Below, piece by piece: positions 20,115 through 32,586 of a stretch of DNA of 64,000 nt. The position numbers and the translations under genes are program-made. Source of the stretch: Limnanthes douglasii subsp. nivea (taxonomy: Eukaryota > Streptophyta > Magnoliopsida > Brassicales > Limnanthaceae); assembly GCA_036936605.1 (NCBI GenBank), contig JAUPFV010000003.1:149142997-149206996 (forward strand), in the 5' to 3' direction. The notes under the pieces were generated by a model that worked only from the letters and a program-made list of their open reading frames with translations, searched no databases and was not told where the DNA came from. The first letter of the stretch is position 1; the number at the start of each line of letters is the position of its first letter.

Positions 20115-23100
20115 TTAGAAGTCTTTTCTTCTAACTTTAGACTCAAACCTGCTTCTTACGAGACTTTGATAATGCACAGTTCTTATTTGAGATTTTATTT
20201 TTATTTCATCAATCAAATCCAACTGAGCTCTTATTTCTATCTTATTATTCTCTTCGGAATAATTTTTTACTCTGAAAGAAGGAAGAGTAGCCTCTGTAGG
20301 TGTAATTGTGTCAATTCCATAGACTAAATCAAATAGAGACTCTTGAGTAGTTGTGTGGGGAGTAGTTCGATAGGTCCATAGTAATTCTTGTAGATAACTC
20401 GGCCATTTCACAACTACTCCCTCCAAGTTATTTTTTAAACCCATTAAAATGGTTCAGTTTGCTAACTCAATTTGACCATTGGCCTAAGGATGAAAAGGAG
20501 AAGATAAACAATGTTGAATTCCTCTTGATGTGTAGAATACTTCCATTTCTTTGTTATCAAATTTAGGGCCATTATCTGTGGTGATACGCCTGAGAATGCC
20601 AAACTTGCAACATTGTTAGAGAGAATAAACTTTATCACTGCTTTAGATGTTTTCCCATATAAGGGTGCAGCTTTCACCCATTCAGAAAAGTATTTTATTG
20701 CTAAAATGATAATACGACAACCCCCAGAAGCCATTCGAAGAGCTTCAACTAGATCAAGTCCCATCTATCAAAGGGTAATTCTTTGGATACAGACTTCATA
20801 GGGATTTTTGTTATTTGGATTGCATTTCCATAAATTTGGAAAATGTGACATATTCTGACTAATCTCTAACATCTATCATAATAGAAAGCCAATAGTACCA
20901 TGTCAGCAAGACTTTTCTAGTTAAAGATTTATAGCCGTAATGTGTCGATCCTTCCAATCATGTAGTTCTGATATGAAATTATGAGATTCTTTGGATCCGG
21001 GGCAATGCAACAAAGGCCTGTTGAAAGAGTTTTTTTTTATAAAAAAAATCCCTGCGAGGAGCACAAACTCATGAGCTTTGTATTTTACCTTTTTTTAGAA
21101 ACTTTGTCTTGAGGTAACATTCCATTAGTGATAAACTCTTGGATCTCATTTCTCCAATATTTAGAAACCATGGTAGATATATGTAGTTTTTCTCCCACTT
21201 CACCCTTTTTTCTGAATTGGTGACTATGGAAGGACATTCTTGCACAATGATCAAAAGATACGGTTCAGAATATGCTATAGTGGCTAATGAGTCAGCTATT
21301 GAATTTTTCATCTTTGGATATGCTCATATTTAATGTGTTTAAATCCGGTTGAGATCTCTTTTAATACCTCTAGATACTTTATCAAGTGGTATTTCTTGGT
21401 TTTTTATTTCCCTTGTGCTTGATGAATGAGTAGTTGTGAACCACATATCTAAGCTAATTTTAATCCGGCTATTATTGCTTCATATTCTGAGTCATTGTTG
21501 GATTCTCTTAAACCAAAATGTATAGCTTGGTACATAGAATACCCAAAGGGGCATATTAGGCATATACAAACTCCACACCATTGTACTAGACCCACCATCA
21601 GTTTGGATTACCCACTCTAACTTAGGCTAACGGGTTTGAGCTTCTTAACGATGCTTTTTAGATTGAAATTCAACTAAAAAATCGACCACAACTTTAGCTT
21701 TGATTGCAGTTCAAGGTGAAAATTCAATATCATAATCTCCAATCTCAACTGACAACTTGGTCATTCATTTCGATACATCGGTTTTCTGTATTCTTTAATG
21801 GACAAGAAGTTCGAACCTGCTAGAGTGTGATTGAAAATAAGGTCTCATATTTCTAGTTGTTATCACCAATACCAAGGCTAATTCTTCCAACTCAAAGTAT
21901 CGTTTCTCACCTTCCAACAAACTCTTGCTTATATAATAAACAAGGCGAGGATAATTATCAACTTCTCGCACAAATACCGTACATATAACATACTCTGATA
22001 CTGTTAGATACATATAAAGTCTTTACTCGTCTATAGGTTTAAATAAAATTTTGGGTGAACACATGTGTCTCTTGATTTTAAAGAAATCTTGATCACAATT
22101 TGCGAACCAATTGAAGTATTTGGTATTTCTTAAGACTTGGAAAAACTGCGCACACTTGTCTGATGATCTTGAAATAAACCTGTTTCATGTTGCCAATCCT
22201 CCAGTCAATGTCTGAACTTCTTTAGTATTTTAACGTGGATCCATGGCCAACAAAGCATTCAATAGGTCTGGGTCAGCTTCAATATCTTTCTCACTTATAA
22301 TGTAACCCACAAAGTTTCCAGATCAGACCCCAAAGGTACATTTTTAAGAATTTAATATCAAGTTGATGGCTTCCAAGTTAGAAAAAGTTTTTTGGAGGTC
22401 GGATATGTGATCCTCCTTTGTAGGTATTTTAACCATCATATCATGGATATAAACTTCTATGTTTCTTCCGATCTAGTTAGAAAATGCCTTATTTACTAAG
22501 TGCAAATAAGTGGTTCCATCATTCTTCAACCCAAAATTCGTTACCTTGTAGGATTGAAGCTCCTTGTCAGGGATAAAAGTAGCATGATCTTGATAAACTA
22601 GATTCAAATGTATCTGATTATAGCTGGAAAAAGCATCCATGAAAGAAAAAAATTATTTTCTAGAAGTGGAATCCACTTATTGATCTATTGGGGGTACTAG
22701 AAATGGACCATTGGGGGAAAGCTCTATTGAGATCTGTAAAATTAATGCACATAGGTCATTTTCCATTCTTCTTCTTGACAAGGATAGGTTAGCCGTCGAA
22801 AGAGGATATTAGGATTCTCTAATATGTCTCACCTTAGTTAACTGATCTACTTCTTGGACTATGGCTTCTTATTTTTCCTTGGAAAAATCTCTTCTTCTTT
22901 GCACCACTAGTCCCACATAAAATCTAACATATAGTTTGTGGCTAATTACACTTGTTGGTAATCTAGTTACATCCTCATTGCACAAGACAAACATATGTAT
23001 ATTTTTAGATAAAAATGAGAATAACTTTTCATTCAACTCCAAGGTTAATTTAGATATGACCATGACACTTTTCCCTTCTGCTAAGTAATGAACTTCAACT

Positions 23101-25026
23101 CTTCAACTGGGATCACGATGCTAAGAGCCTCCCTTGGACCCTCTATCTCATTCGACCTAATAGAAGACTATATTAATTGTTATTCTTTGTTAATTTTCAC
23201 TGCTTCCAATGATTTTGGAGCTAGAGTAGTGACAATATATTCCCTTGCACCTCTTTGGCTACTTTGGACAACGCCTACTTGATATCCCATGACATATTTC
23301 AAACTTTGATGAACACTGGAGGCTACTGCATGTATCCTAGATAACTAAGACCTGCCGAATATAGCATTGAAAGACGTCAGATAATCAACTACTACAAATA
23401 AAACCTTCAACGACATCTTGAACGGTCATTTTCCTAACAAGACCTCTCCTCCAAATTCTCCAATTACATCAGCCGAGTTTCCACTAAACCCTACTATGGT
23501 TATATTCGAACATTGGATGACTGGAGGATTCTTTATTTGGTTATAGGTTGATAAAAACAAGACATTTGTCGAACTATATATATATCCATTAAAATTCAAT
23601 GTATTTCATTACCTTCAATAGATGCTCTTATTACCACAGCATCTTCATGTGGGCCTGCGATTTCTCTTAGGCCATCTTCATCGAGGACAATGAAAGGAGC
23701 AAGGTTCTGATATAGATGTGTAGATATTTTCCCTTCTAATTTAGTAGCCAGATTTTTTACGTTTCTTCCCCTGGAGAAGTTTGAGGGCGCAGTAATATTA
23801 TCTCCCCCAAAAATGGTCAAAGATTCAAAGTAATTGCACAGATCTGAGACCGTCGCAGTTTTTCTATTATCCCCCCACCTTGATTCTGTTCTTGATTAGG
23901 GTCCAAGTACTCTGAATCAACATAAAATCTCTTCATAATTACCATCATATCCTCTTGTTTAAATGTTTTCATAGTTTGTTTTTGAACATTTGGTGATGTA
24001 ACTTGTGATGTACTTGCACTAGGATGGGAGTGGGTATAAATTTTCCTATTGCCTCCTTGTTTTTTAACAAAGGCAGACAACTTCTCCTTTTCAATCAAGG
24101 TTTGTACTTCTTGTTTTAGGATAATACAATCTTGCGTATCATGAACCACACCATTGTGGCATCTAAAAAAGTGATTATTTCCATTTTGCTAGGAGGTTGA
24201 ATTGGTGTTGGCCTTCAGAAATGCACAGTATTCTTAGATTTTTCATAAATGGTGGCTATACTATCACCTACTTCGGCAAACCATTCAGGTTGGACCCATT
24301 GATTCCTCCTGGGTCTAGACTGTTGGCCTTGATTCGATTGAATTTGTATACGCTGATGCGAACCCTGTCTGGAATCTTTAGGCCGATAATTTGCTGTAAC
24401 TTGAGACTGAGTACTAGCCTGTGGGATACAATTTGTAGGAGCATATCTATTTTGTCACAGTACTCAAGATTTTTTAGTTTCCTCCGCTGTGATTTGCTTT
24501 CCGACCTGATTCAATAAACCTCCCACATCATTGCTTTCTTCAGAGTCACCATATCAGCCAACTCACCCGGCATTAAACCTTGTATTAAAAAAACAATAAC
24601 CACTTGCTCAAAACAATCAGCCAATCCATTCTTTGTGTTTACAAAATGGCTGATGTAGTCCTTTAAAGACTCATTTGGTTTATGTGCACAATGAATGATA
24701 GTATCATCGTTCCCTTTAGGCTTTTTACTTCCCACAAACCAAAAGGTCGTCTAGAACAGATCGAAGTTTTAAATAGATTGTAGTGGTAAACTATTATACC
24801 ATTTTAATGCATTGCCCTTGAAAGTTTGCGAGAAGGTCCGATATAGTAATTTATTATCATCATAAAAATTCATCATGAAATTTTTGAACTGTTCAATGTG
24901 ATTATCCGGATCTTGGTTTCTATCATATTTTTCTATTTTAGAGCTATCAAACCGTCTTGGTAGATGTTTAGAGAGAATATTTGAGGACAAAGGTGATTGC
25001 TTCCAGTTATGACTTTGGCTAAACAT
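20115..25026 (-). pseudogene. F gag-protease-RT-RNaseH-integrase, decayed
   Basis: Read on the minus strand from 25026. Gag blocks (KHLPRRFDSSKIEKYD, AFSQTFKGNALKWYNSLP, HKPNESLKDYISHFVNTKN) are followed by the knuckle-like HDTQDC region at 24149 and the protease region at 23820-23200. A TAA follows at 23180-23182, then RT (about 22900-22050), RNaseH (22013-21069) with YYISKSLLEGEKRYFELE, and integrase (20764-20115) with VEALRMASGG and LWTYRTTPHTTTQES. All parts are interrupted by stops and frameshifts. It is close to element A in both sequence and primer-binding site. Confidence 0.85.
23174..23182 (-). other. F gag-pro stop with readthrough-like context (UAA CAA UUA)
   Basis: On the minus strand the frame reads VKINKE, then TAA (23180-23182), CAA and TTA. 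The same position in A, B and D has a stop followed by CAR. Confidence 0.55.
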
Positions 25027-25195
25027 GTGTTTCTCATCATGAGTCGCAAAGAAACCTAGTTCGGACTAGATAGCAAACTGATCATCTAACAAATAATTAA
25101 TACCGTGATCTGCGGATCCCTTTACTTTCCCTTGATATTTTTTATTTTTTCCTTTACCATTTATATCCATTTTCTTCTTGTTTGTAGTTGTTACC

Positions 25196-25617
25196 TGGTA
25201 TGGATAATAATCGCCTGAGGGTAGGCTAGTAATTTCAGTTGGTGTTTTAAGGTAGTGTGTGGGTGTTAAGTGTTTAGAGTAGAAAGATAATTAAGAAGCT
25301 TGGTAGCAGTTAATTCTCATTACCCACACTTAATGCATGTGGTTGGGTATTTATACCCTGATGTTTGGGCCCTTATGGGCTTTCGGGTCATGTTTAATGG
25401 ACCCGGGTCATGTTCAAAGACCCATGAGCTCTAAGTAGGAGAGCAAGTAGCTTAGTCAAGAAGTGTTTAAGTTTTTTAGTATTTTTATCATAGTTCGAAC
25501 AGTCCTATGGTCATAGTGTTCAAAATGATCTGTCCGGTCCATGTGATCTGTCCAGTATCCGGAGAGGTTGGACCGGTCTGTCCCTGTACGGGGAGCAGGA
25601 AAAATTCAGACTCATCA
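25196..25617 (-). repeat. Solo LTR of the element A family, reverse orientation, TSD TTACC
   Basis: The segment matches the reverse complement of the A LTR. It begins TGGTATGGATAATAATCGCC, includes GGTAGGCTAGTAATTTCA, GGGCCCTTATGGGCTTTCGG and CATGTTTAATGGACCCGGG, and ends AATTCAGACTCATCA. TTACC is present immediately on both sides (25191-25195 and 25618-25622). No internal element sequence remains, which points to LTR-LTR recombination. It is about 60 bases shorter than the 5' LTR of A and much more diverged from it than A's two LTRs are from each other. Confidence 0.9.
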
Positions 25618-25898
25618 TTACCGGATTCATTTGTAACAATATATCCCGCATCAAAATTACCTTTTATTTCTTTTTAGCTTGTCTTTGGGCTCTCAAATCT
25701 TCAACCTCAACTCTCAACTGATCATGCTCTCTTGCGTGATTTGTTTAACATGTGATATAGTCGCATGTTCATTATCCCCTCGTATCCCCTCATTGTCAAG
25801 AGGGGGAACTTCTTGCATGGCGAGATCCATGAGTGAGAGAACTTCTAAGTACGATTCGCAAAGTATGGTTTTGAATAAAGCTATTCAGACACCTCACG

Positions 25899-25917
25899 CT
25901 CCCACTGTGGTTACCAA
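25899..25917 (-). other. F primer-binding site
   Basis: Minus-strand TTGGTAACCACAGTGGGAG lies directly inside the 5' LTR. Element A has TTGGCGACCACAGTGGGAG at the same place. Confidence 0.6.
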
Positions 25918-25919
25918 TC

Positions 25920-26291
25920 TGGTGATGATAAAATCTAATCCTTAGGTTGCTCTAAAAGATCTTTAGTTTATATGGTCTTAAAATCTTAATATAGAGTAGA
26001 GAGAGAATTAAGATGCTTGTATTTATTATCGAGAGAAAAATTCCAACCTATTTATTGTTCTTTGTTAAGGTATTTATACTCTTTTAAGATCCATGCGATT
26101 TTCGGGTCGGATAATCGGTTATGGTCAATCTCATGAGTGCCCAAGCCCATAAAAAATATACTAGCCACCCAACTGAGTCATTTAACATACTACTTATTCA
26201 TCGAATTTAACTGTTGGGTCTGAACTGCCCCTCTAAGCAAGATCTCATCCACTTTATTGCTTGGGCCCTCCAACATAATATGATCATATCA
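25920..26291 (-). repeat. F 5' LTR
   Basis: Starts TGGTGATGAT and ends TGATCATATCA. It pairs with 15752-16083 and is about 40 bases longer. Confidence 0.85.
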
Positions 26292-27598
26292 GATACACGA
26301 GTGGGTTGAGAAGAACTGGTCAAATAAGTTCCACAATTTCTTCACACTGACCAACCTGGTTCAGAGTTACTTTTGGGAAACACAATCGAAACATAAGTTA
26401 TCCTATTGGAAATTCATGACTCTGTCACATGCGTAAGTAGTCCTCGAGTGAGTAGAAGCTTTTGAAGGATAGGTGTATCTTCCGACCAAAAAGAAGGCTC
26501 CAAGTGATAGGGTAAAAGAAATGACGCTAGTGATTCGGGCCCAAAAAAATAAAATAATAGCACTACAGAGGTGTAACAAGCTGATGAGCCAGCAAAAGAA
26601 GCTGTTGAGGCTACCGTGAAACAGATACAAGAAGAAACCATGACGGTGAGGCTACGGTGAGGCGGATACAAAAGATCATAAGGGGAAACAAAAAAGAAGT
26701 GAGAAGAAGAAAAAGAAAAAGAAAATAAGTACCACAGATCAAGCGACGGTCTATCCTATGTTCGAGAGTCACCAAGCCAAAGCATCATAAAATCATCCGT
26801 AAACTCCTCCAGAGGAGATCCAATAAGAGTTTGAATTTTAAAGTCCAAAGGGTTATGGACATGATCTCGGTATTCCAACTTAACAAGGATATTCTCTAGT
26901 TTGAGGAAAATCTGTCAATACTGAATGCTTCATGTTTCACAAATCAGAAACCTACTCCCTTGCTCTTCACCATCATGCGAGGCCGCTTGCCAAACTAAAA
27001 AAGGAAGTAGCAGAGAAAAAAAGAAACCAGAGCACTGCTTGGAGAAGAATGTGAGAGATTTAAAAAAAGTGATGTGGAGCAAAAAGAATGTATTGAGAAC
27101 GAAGAACGTTGGGTCGCATTGATTGAAAAATAGCTAGCATAACAAAAATCTGTTTTTGAAGCTATGATTACCACGGTGGAGTCCTCATTGGGAAAGAAAA
27201 TACGAATATATAAGGACGAAGAAAACGATTATTACGCTGAAACAGATGCCTTTTACAAGTTGTTAAATGAGCAAAATACGGCCACTAAGAAAGCCAAGGA
27301 GGATCTAACTGTACTCAAGGGACAGGCTACAAAGGACCTATAAACTATGATCGGTGAATATGTTGAGGAGTTCCTAAGTTCTCTAGATAAATACGATGCT
27401 AACATGAAATCTGAAATGGTTCTTAGCTTCCACAAAATGTTCCAGAAACTAAACGTTAGATCTTCGTGGGATATTATCCCCAAGGTTAAACGGCATGCTA
27501 ACATCTCACTCGAAGATGAGCTAGAGGTAACACTTGATTCAAAGAGCAACGATAACGAGTCTGAGGATGAGGAATCTGATAACCAAAGTTCCAGGTAG
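26292..27598 (+). pseudogene. G accessory gene, 3' half, decayed
   Basis: Resumes directly after F with the stretch corresponding to WENRFHKAF in element A (here NWSNKFHNFF in a shifted frame). Lys/Glu-rich repeats lie near 26700. The end of the gene (27347-27598) contains MVLSFHKMFQKLN and the acidic tail ESEDEESDNQSSR before TAG. Stops and frameshifts are common in the middle. Confidence 0.6.
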
Positions 27599-27849
27599 AA
27601 TCAACAACCAAGTAATCATAAGGATATGAGCAAATCAACTGGCCGATAAATATGAATCTGAAGGCGTTAAATGATTCTCCCTTGTTTCTTCAAGTTATAA
27701 CAAATTTTATGTATTTGTAAGAATTCTAAGTCTCTAGTTGGTCAGTGTATTTTATGATTGCACTTGGATTTTATAAATATCATATCTTGTTATTCAATTC
27801 GTTTTCTGCAACATATATATTTGTTATTAGTAATTATGTTTTAAAACAT

Positions 27850-28170
27850 TTCTAGTTTTGGGTGATCAATCCCCAACTGGTCATCGAAGTAGTCTTCGAA
27901 CATGACCAACTAGTGTAGGAACCATTTGATGTGACCAACTAATATTGGAATCTTTGAAAATAACCAACTAGTCTTAAAACCTTTTAAATGTGACCAACTA
28001 ATATTTGAACATTTACACTTGACCAACTAGTGTTGGAACCTTTTAATTGTGATCCAATACCGTTTCGAACCATTACACTTGACTCACTAATGTTAGAACA
28101 TTTACTCTTGACCAATTAATGTTTGCATCTTTTAATTGTGAGCAACTAATGTAAAAACCTGTTAAAATTT
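27850..28170. repeat. G 3'-UTR tandem repeats
   Basis: About eight degenerate units with GACCAACTAATGTTGGAACC and variants, spaced roughly 30-45 bases. The position is equivalent to the arrays of F, D and B but the sequence is unrelated. Confidence 0.7.
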
Positions 28171-28255
28171 AAAATTTTGGATCAGAATTATCTAAACCAA
28201 TTAACAATGAGACGGGAATATAAAATGCAAATTTTTTATAAAATATGATTATGTG

Positions 28256-28585
28256 TGATGAGTGAAAAAATGACTAGGATAAAGGATCTTGGGTCTTGGA
28301 CCTGATGTGACCAGAGCTCAATGTGTAGAGAGAGAAAGTAGAAAGAGTATATAATATTCAATTGTCCCCCTACCAAAAATAAATGGGCTCTCTTTTATAG
28401 TGGGGAAGGTGGGTCCCATTTTTATCCTTAGTGGTCCTGTATTATTTCACTATTAGTCATTTACAAATTACTTTGTTTACAAATAGTTTCCTAATAAATA
28501 ATAAATACAATAATGGTCGTATTTCCCTTTTCCTGTTTACAATTAACTCCTTCTCTAATAAGATCGGCGAATTACTCCCTTATCA
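28256..28585 (-). repeat. D 3' LTR
   Basis: Begins TGATGAGTGAAAAAATGAC right after the ATGTG duplication and ends TTACTCCCTTATCA. The next bases (GTAGCCCCTC) give a purine-rich minus strand, as at the polypurine tract of B. Its last 49 bases match 47530-47578. Confidence 0.85.
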
Positions 28586-29050
28586 GTAGCCCCTCAGTCT
28601 TCAAGAGCGTCGGGAATGAAGACTTCGTAAAATGAGTTGGTCCGAAACGTCTCTGTCCCCTACGCCCCGGTACCGAACGACCGGGCAGCCTCGGTATCGA
28701 TTGCCCCGGGGTTCCATGATTGTCCGCTCTCTCCTGGGATGGTCGCGAATCGTCCCGATGCTGAAACTCTTATCATGGGTCTGTTACTGACCCTGATTGA
28801 CAAATTCCCCATGGGCTCAAACGGGTAGTCAGACTTTTTAGCAGGCGAACCGGGTATATGAAGCCCAAATAGCATATCCATCAGAGCTAGTCGGTGTAGA
28901 CCTATGAAGCTAGCCTGGGTAAAAGCTACACGTGTCATCCGAGTATTCGAAGTGTGGTCGTTTGCATATCTTTCCCAAAGGCCTTTCGAATTCCCGCTGC
29001 TTTTTGTCGTTTAGACGCCCCCATACGTGAAGTGGTTAAGTAAGGGTGCC
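28586..29050. other. D segment between polypurine tract and accessory-gene promoter
   Basis: GC-richer sequence (for example CCCCGGTACCGAACGACCGG) with small ORFs on both strands; nothing recognisable. Confidence 0.4.
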
Positions 29051-29058
29051 TATAAATA
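29051..29058 (+). promoter_or_regulatory. TATA box of D accessory gene
   Basis: TATAAATA lies 94 bases before the ATG at 29145. The leader has two copies of ATTCTAGAGAGAGA (about 29090 and 29118). Confidence 0.5.
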
Positions 29059-29144
29059 CCTCATTCACAAGAATCACTCTCAGAGGAATTCTAGAGAGAG
29101 AAAGTGATGTCCGCACTATTCTAGAGAGAGAGAAGGCAAGGTTT

Positions 29145-31726
29145 ATGAAAAGTAGGAACTCGAAGCTAAAACAAAAAGCGAAGAAGAAGAAAGAGCATGC
29201 GTTCGGATTTGTCGACTGGGCCACCATCGGTGACCGTGCTGAAGAGTACCGAGCTACGACTAATTTGGAGTTCTGACACAAAGCCTTTTACGCCCGTGCC
29301 ACTTCCCCACGACCTTGTCCTTCCTAATCTAATCCCTGCTGAATCCTTTATTGTACCCGAACCACCTGACGCTCAAACACCCGAAGCCATTGTTATTTCC
29401 TCTAGGAGCAGCTCTCCACATTCCTCGGTTACTCAGCTGAACTGCCCAACGCCTTCGTCGGTGAATTCTTATACTGTTCCGACCTTTTTTTCTCCTCGAC
29501 GTCAAGGCAAAGCCAGGTTTATTTCCATAGGAGACTCAAATACTTCGACTTCGCCAGCGGGGGGTAATTCTCCCGAACTAGTCTAGCTTACACCCAACAT
29601 ACAAGGGTACCAGACCGGTGTCAATACCGCCCGTACCCATTTGGGTTTTACCCAACAAGATTTGGACCATCAAGAACTGGAGATCGAGCCTGCTCGTCAA
29701 CAGCGAAAAGAATCGCAACTCGCCCGTACCGGAAGTAGCTCTAGTTTTACCGAACCTCTTGCCCAACCGTCCGATCCTTCTGCGGCCAGCCCACCTAGAC
29801 CTGATGCGGTCCCGGCAGAAAATACCGAGGAGCCAGCAGCGAACGTTTTGGCTGCTGGTGAAGGTATTGCCGCTGTTGTCAACACTGCTGCTCCTCCTGA
29901 AGAGCCTCTTCCCGCGGAGATTGAGGCGGTCATAACTACTACCTATCATCGCCGGTTGCCCAGGGACAACGTCATTTCCCTCTTCGAGGTCAAGTACCTT
30001 TACTTCTCGGCCGTGGAACAGGCAGAGCTTCTGATCCGGTGGGGTATCCTGGATTGCGTCACTGTCCGATTCCCCGCTCATGGGGAGACACTAGTGCATG
30101 TTTGGTCACGGGCGATCGTCATTTTCACAAAGCTCTTCAACTGGGGCCTCAGATTTCCTCTGGATCCTAAGATTGCTCTATATTTCAAGACTCTTCAGAT
30201 CTGCCCCTCACAGCTAACGCCCAACGCGTGGTATACGCTGATGTCATGCATAATGGCCTCACGCCTATCGGGTTGGGTTATGTCGATGACTGAGTACATA
30301 GCCATATCAGGGCTTTCAAAATCTCCCAAGTCCCCCTTCTTCTACTCTTCCTTGGGAAATACTTGGAAGATTGTGAATGACTTCCTTGAAGACAACAAAG
30401 GTTGGAAGCATCGATTCGTCTTCCTCCGTGGCTGCTGGGAAAATGACCGCCCATATAGCAAGGAGAACCCGACGCAATTGCTGCAGACCTGGGTTCCTGA
30501 TGGTATATATATATATATTACATAATGGATCGATCCTTTATACAGTGTCGAAGGAGTTTATCCAGGAGCTGAAGAAGGATTACTTCAAACCTGGCAAAGT
30601 GACCTTCCAAATTTTGAAGGACTATGCTAGGAAGCACTGGGGTCGGGCGTTCCATCACGCCTTCAAGAATACGAACCTGATCACGAGAAACCTTTGGCGT
30701 TGCTCGTCTGAACCGCTCACAATTGAGCAGCTGCGCCAACCACCCATCTTAGTGGATTTGGTCGCGAAGACGGACGCGCCCGATGTACACTTGTTTCTTT
30801 CAAAGCGCAATAAGGCTCCCAGTAAGCACCCCAAATCGGATGAAGAGGCCGAGCAGGCAAATGCCGAGGCTGAAGAGGTCGATGCGGTGGAACAGAAAGA
30901 TGAAGCTGCCGCTGAGGATGGCAAGGCCCATCGGTTCGAGGAGCTAGCCAAGAAGCGGAAGGGAAAGGCTGAAGCAGACGATGCTCAAGCCAAAAGGTCG
31001 AAACGCTCGAAGAATGAGGCGGATGTGCCGCTGTGTCTTTTTTGGTTGACAATGCAACCGTCTCGGAACTTTTTGAACAATATGGGGGGGGGGGGGGGTT
31101 AAGGGTGTGACTGTAGCCGATCCCGTAGTGGTGGTCCCCGATGATGCTTGTCCTTCAAAGGCATCAAAAATTACCGTGACGTCATCGAGCGGTACTAAGC
31201 TGCCTGTGATATCCATGCTTGGGAGTCCGCATACCTTTCCTTTGCAGATAACAGACGGGTCGTCCCTGTCTTTGTATAATATGATCGTGCCATTGGTGAT
31301 GAAAGAGCGGCGGGCAGGGGAGCTAAGCCAGAAGCTGACGAAGGCGGAGGGGAAAGTTGCTGCGCTTGAAGAGGAAGTGAAGAAAGGAAAGGCGGCACAA
31401 AAGCTCTTGGAAGAGAAGTTGAAGACGAAAAAAACTTGGCGCAAGTCAGAAAAGACCGGGACGACCATGCTGGGCAGTTGGTGCGGGAAATTTCCGACCT
31501 GAAGAGTGCTAATGCCCTTTTTGCTAATAAGTGCCAAAAGTGGATGGACAAGGAGACGACCGAGGCTAAAGTCGCTTATGTGCTGACCTTTCATCACCGC
31601 TTCCCCGACCTTCCCCTTGGGTCAATGTGGCTAGATGTTCCGGAGGTCGATCGCCCCGCTGGTGTGGTCTGCGAGGACAAAGATTCGGACGACACCGAAA
31701 CCGAGTCAGAGGATGAGGACGCTTGA
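29145..31726 (+). pseudogene. D accessory (antisense) gene, frame-shifted
   Basis: Starts MKSRNSKLKQKAKKKKEHAF followed by IGDRAEEYRA, a block shared with B (IGERAEEYRA). After frame changes, 29641-30503 encodes the core: LFNWGLRFPLDPKIALYF, ICPSQLTPNAWYTLMSCIM, KIVNDFLEDNKGWKHRFVFL and WENDRPYSKENP. A short intron follows GATGGTATATATATA at about 30502 and the next exon encodes FQILKDYARKHWGRAFHHAF. A run of 15 G at 31084-31098 ends one frame. The last frame has Glu/Lys heptad-like stretches, then VLTFHHRFPDLPLGSMWLDV and an acidic tail ending at 31726. GC content is higher than in its neighbours. Confidence 0.75.
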
Positions 31727-31851
31727 CTTCCGCTATTGCATGTATTTAATTTTTGTAACCTTTGGGTCTGTAGAACCCTTTGAAACTGTTTTTGTAACCG
31801 ACGCTTCGGCAAATCTATATCCACAATCGCGACGTTATTTCCACTATGCTT

Positions 31852-32370
31852 TTGAAAATTCTTATGCGGTCAGGAGTAAAATGTAGATTGGTGGATACCA
31901 AAAAACCCATTTAAGGTTTTGTGGGTCAACGTCTTATTGAAAATTTTCCATATGGTCGGAAATAAAATGTAGATCGGTTAAGTACCGAAAAACCATTTTA
32001 AGGCTCTGTCGATCAATGTAAAATTGAAAATTTTCCCATAGGGTCGGGAATAAAATGTAGATCGGTTAAGTACCGAAAAACCTTTTAAGGCTCTGTCGAT
32101 TAATGTAAAATTGAAAATTTTCCCATAGGGTCGGGAATAAAAATGTGGATCAGTTTAAACACTGAAAAAACCTATTAAGGTTCTGTTGATCAATGCAAAA
32201 TTGAAAATTTTCCCATAGGATCGGGAATAAAAATGTGGATCAGTCTAAACACTGAAAAACCAATTAAGGTTTTGTTGATCAATGTAAAATTGAAAATTTT
32301 CCCATAGGGTCGGTAATAAAAATGTGGATCAGTTTAAGCACTGAAAAACCCATTAAGGTTCTGTTGATCA
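31852..32370. repeat. D 3'-UTR tandem repeat, six units of 85-90 bp
   Basis: TTGAAAATTTTCC-type starts fall at 31852, 31937, 32024, 32111, 32201 and 32290. Each unit contains a GGTCGG..ATAAAATGT word and an AAACC..TTAAGG word. The first unit is the most divergent. Confidence 0.9.
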
Positions 32371-32586
32371 ATTAAGATCGCCAAAAGTTGTCCACCAGCT
32401 CGTCAGCTAAAGGACTCCTTGTTAATACTTCTGAGATTTAAGGGAAAAATTTTGGATTAAAAAGGTCGGTTGCTATGGATGCCTTATTAAAACCTTCTCG
32501 CGCCACCGAGGTAGGAAAGAGTATATCCCCGACCAAAGGTTCTTACAGAGAGAATGGTTATAAAGAAGTTACAAAAATCAACAAAA

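Larger units (their letters stand above)
15752..26291 (-). mobile_element. Gypsy element F (Tat-like), inserted in G
   Basis: Paired terminal repeats at 15752-16083 and 25920-26291 enclose an accessory gene on plus and gag-pol on minus. Flanks are AATAC on the left and GATAC on the right, a one-mismatch 5-bp duplication. The sequence on either side (G accessory gene) becomes continuous if F is removed. The LTRs differ at many positions, so the insertion is old. A solo LTR of the A family sits between gag and the 5' LTR. Confidence 0.85.
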
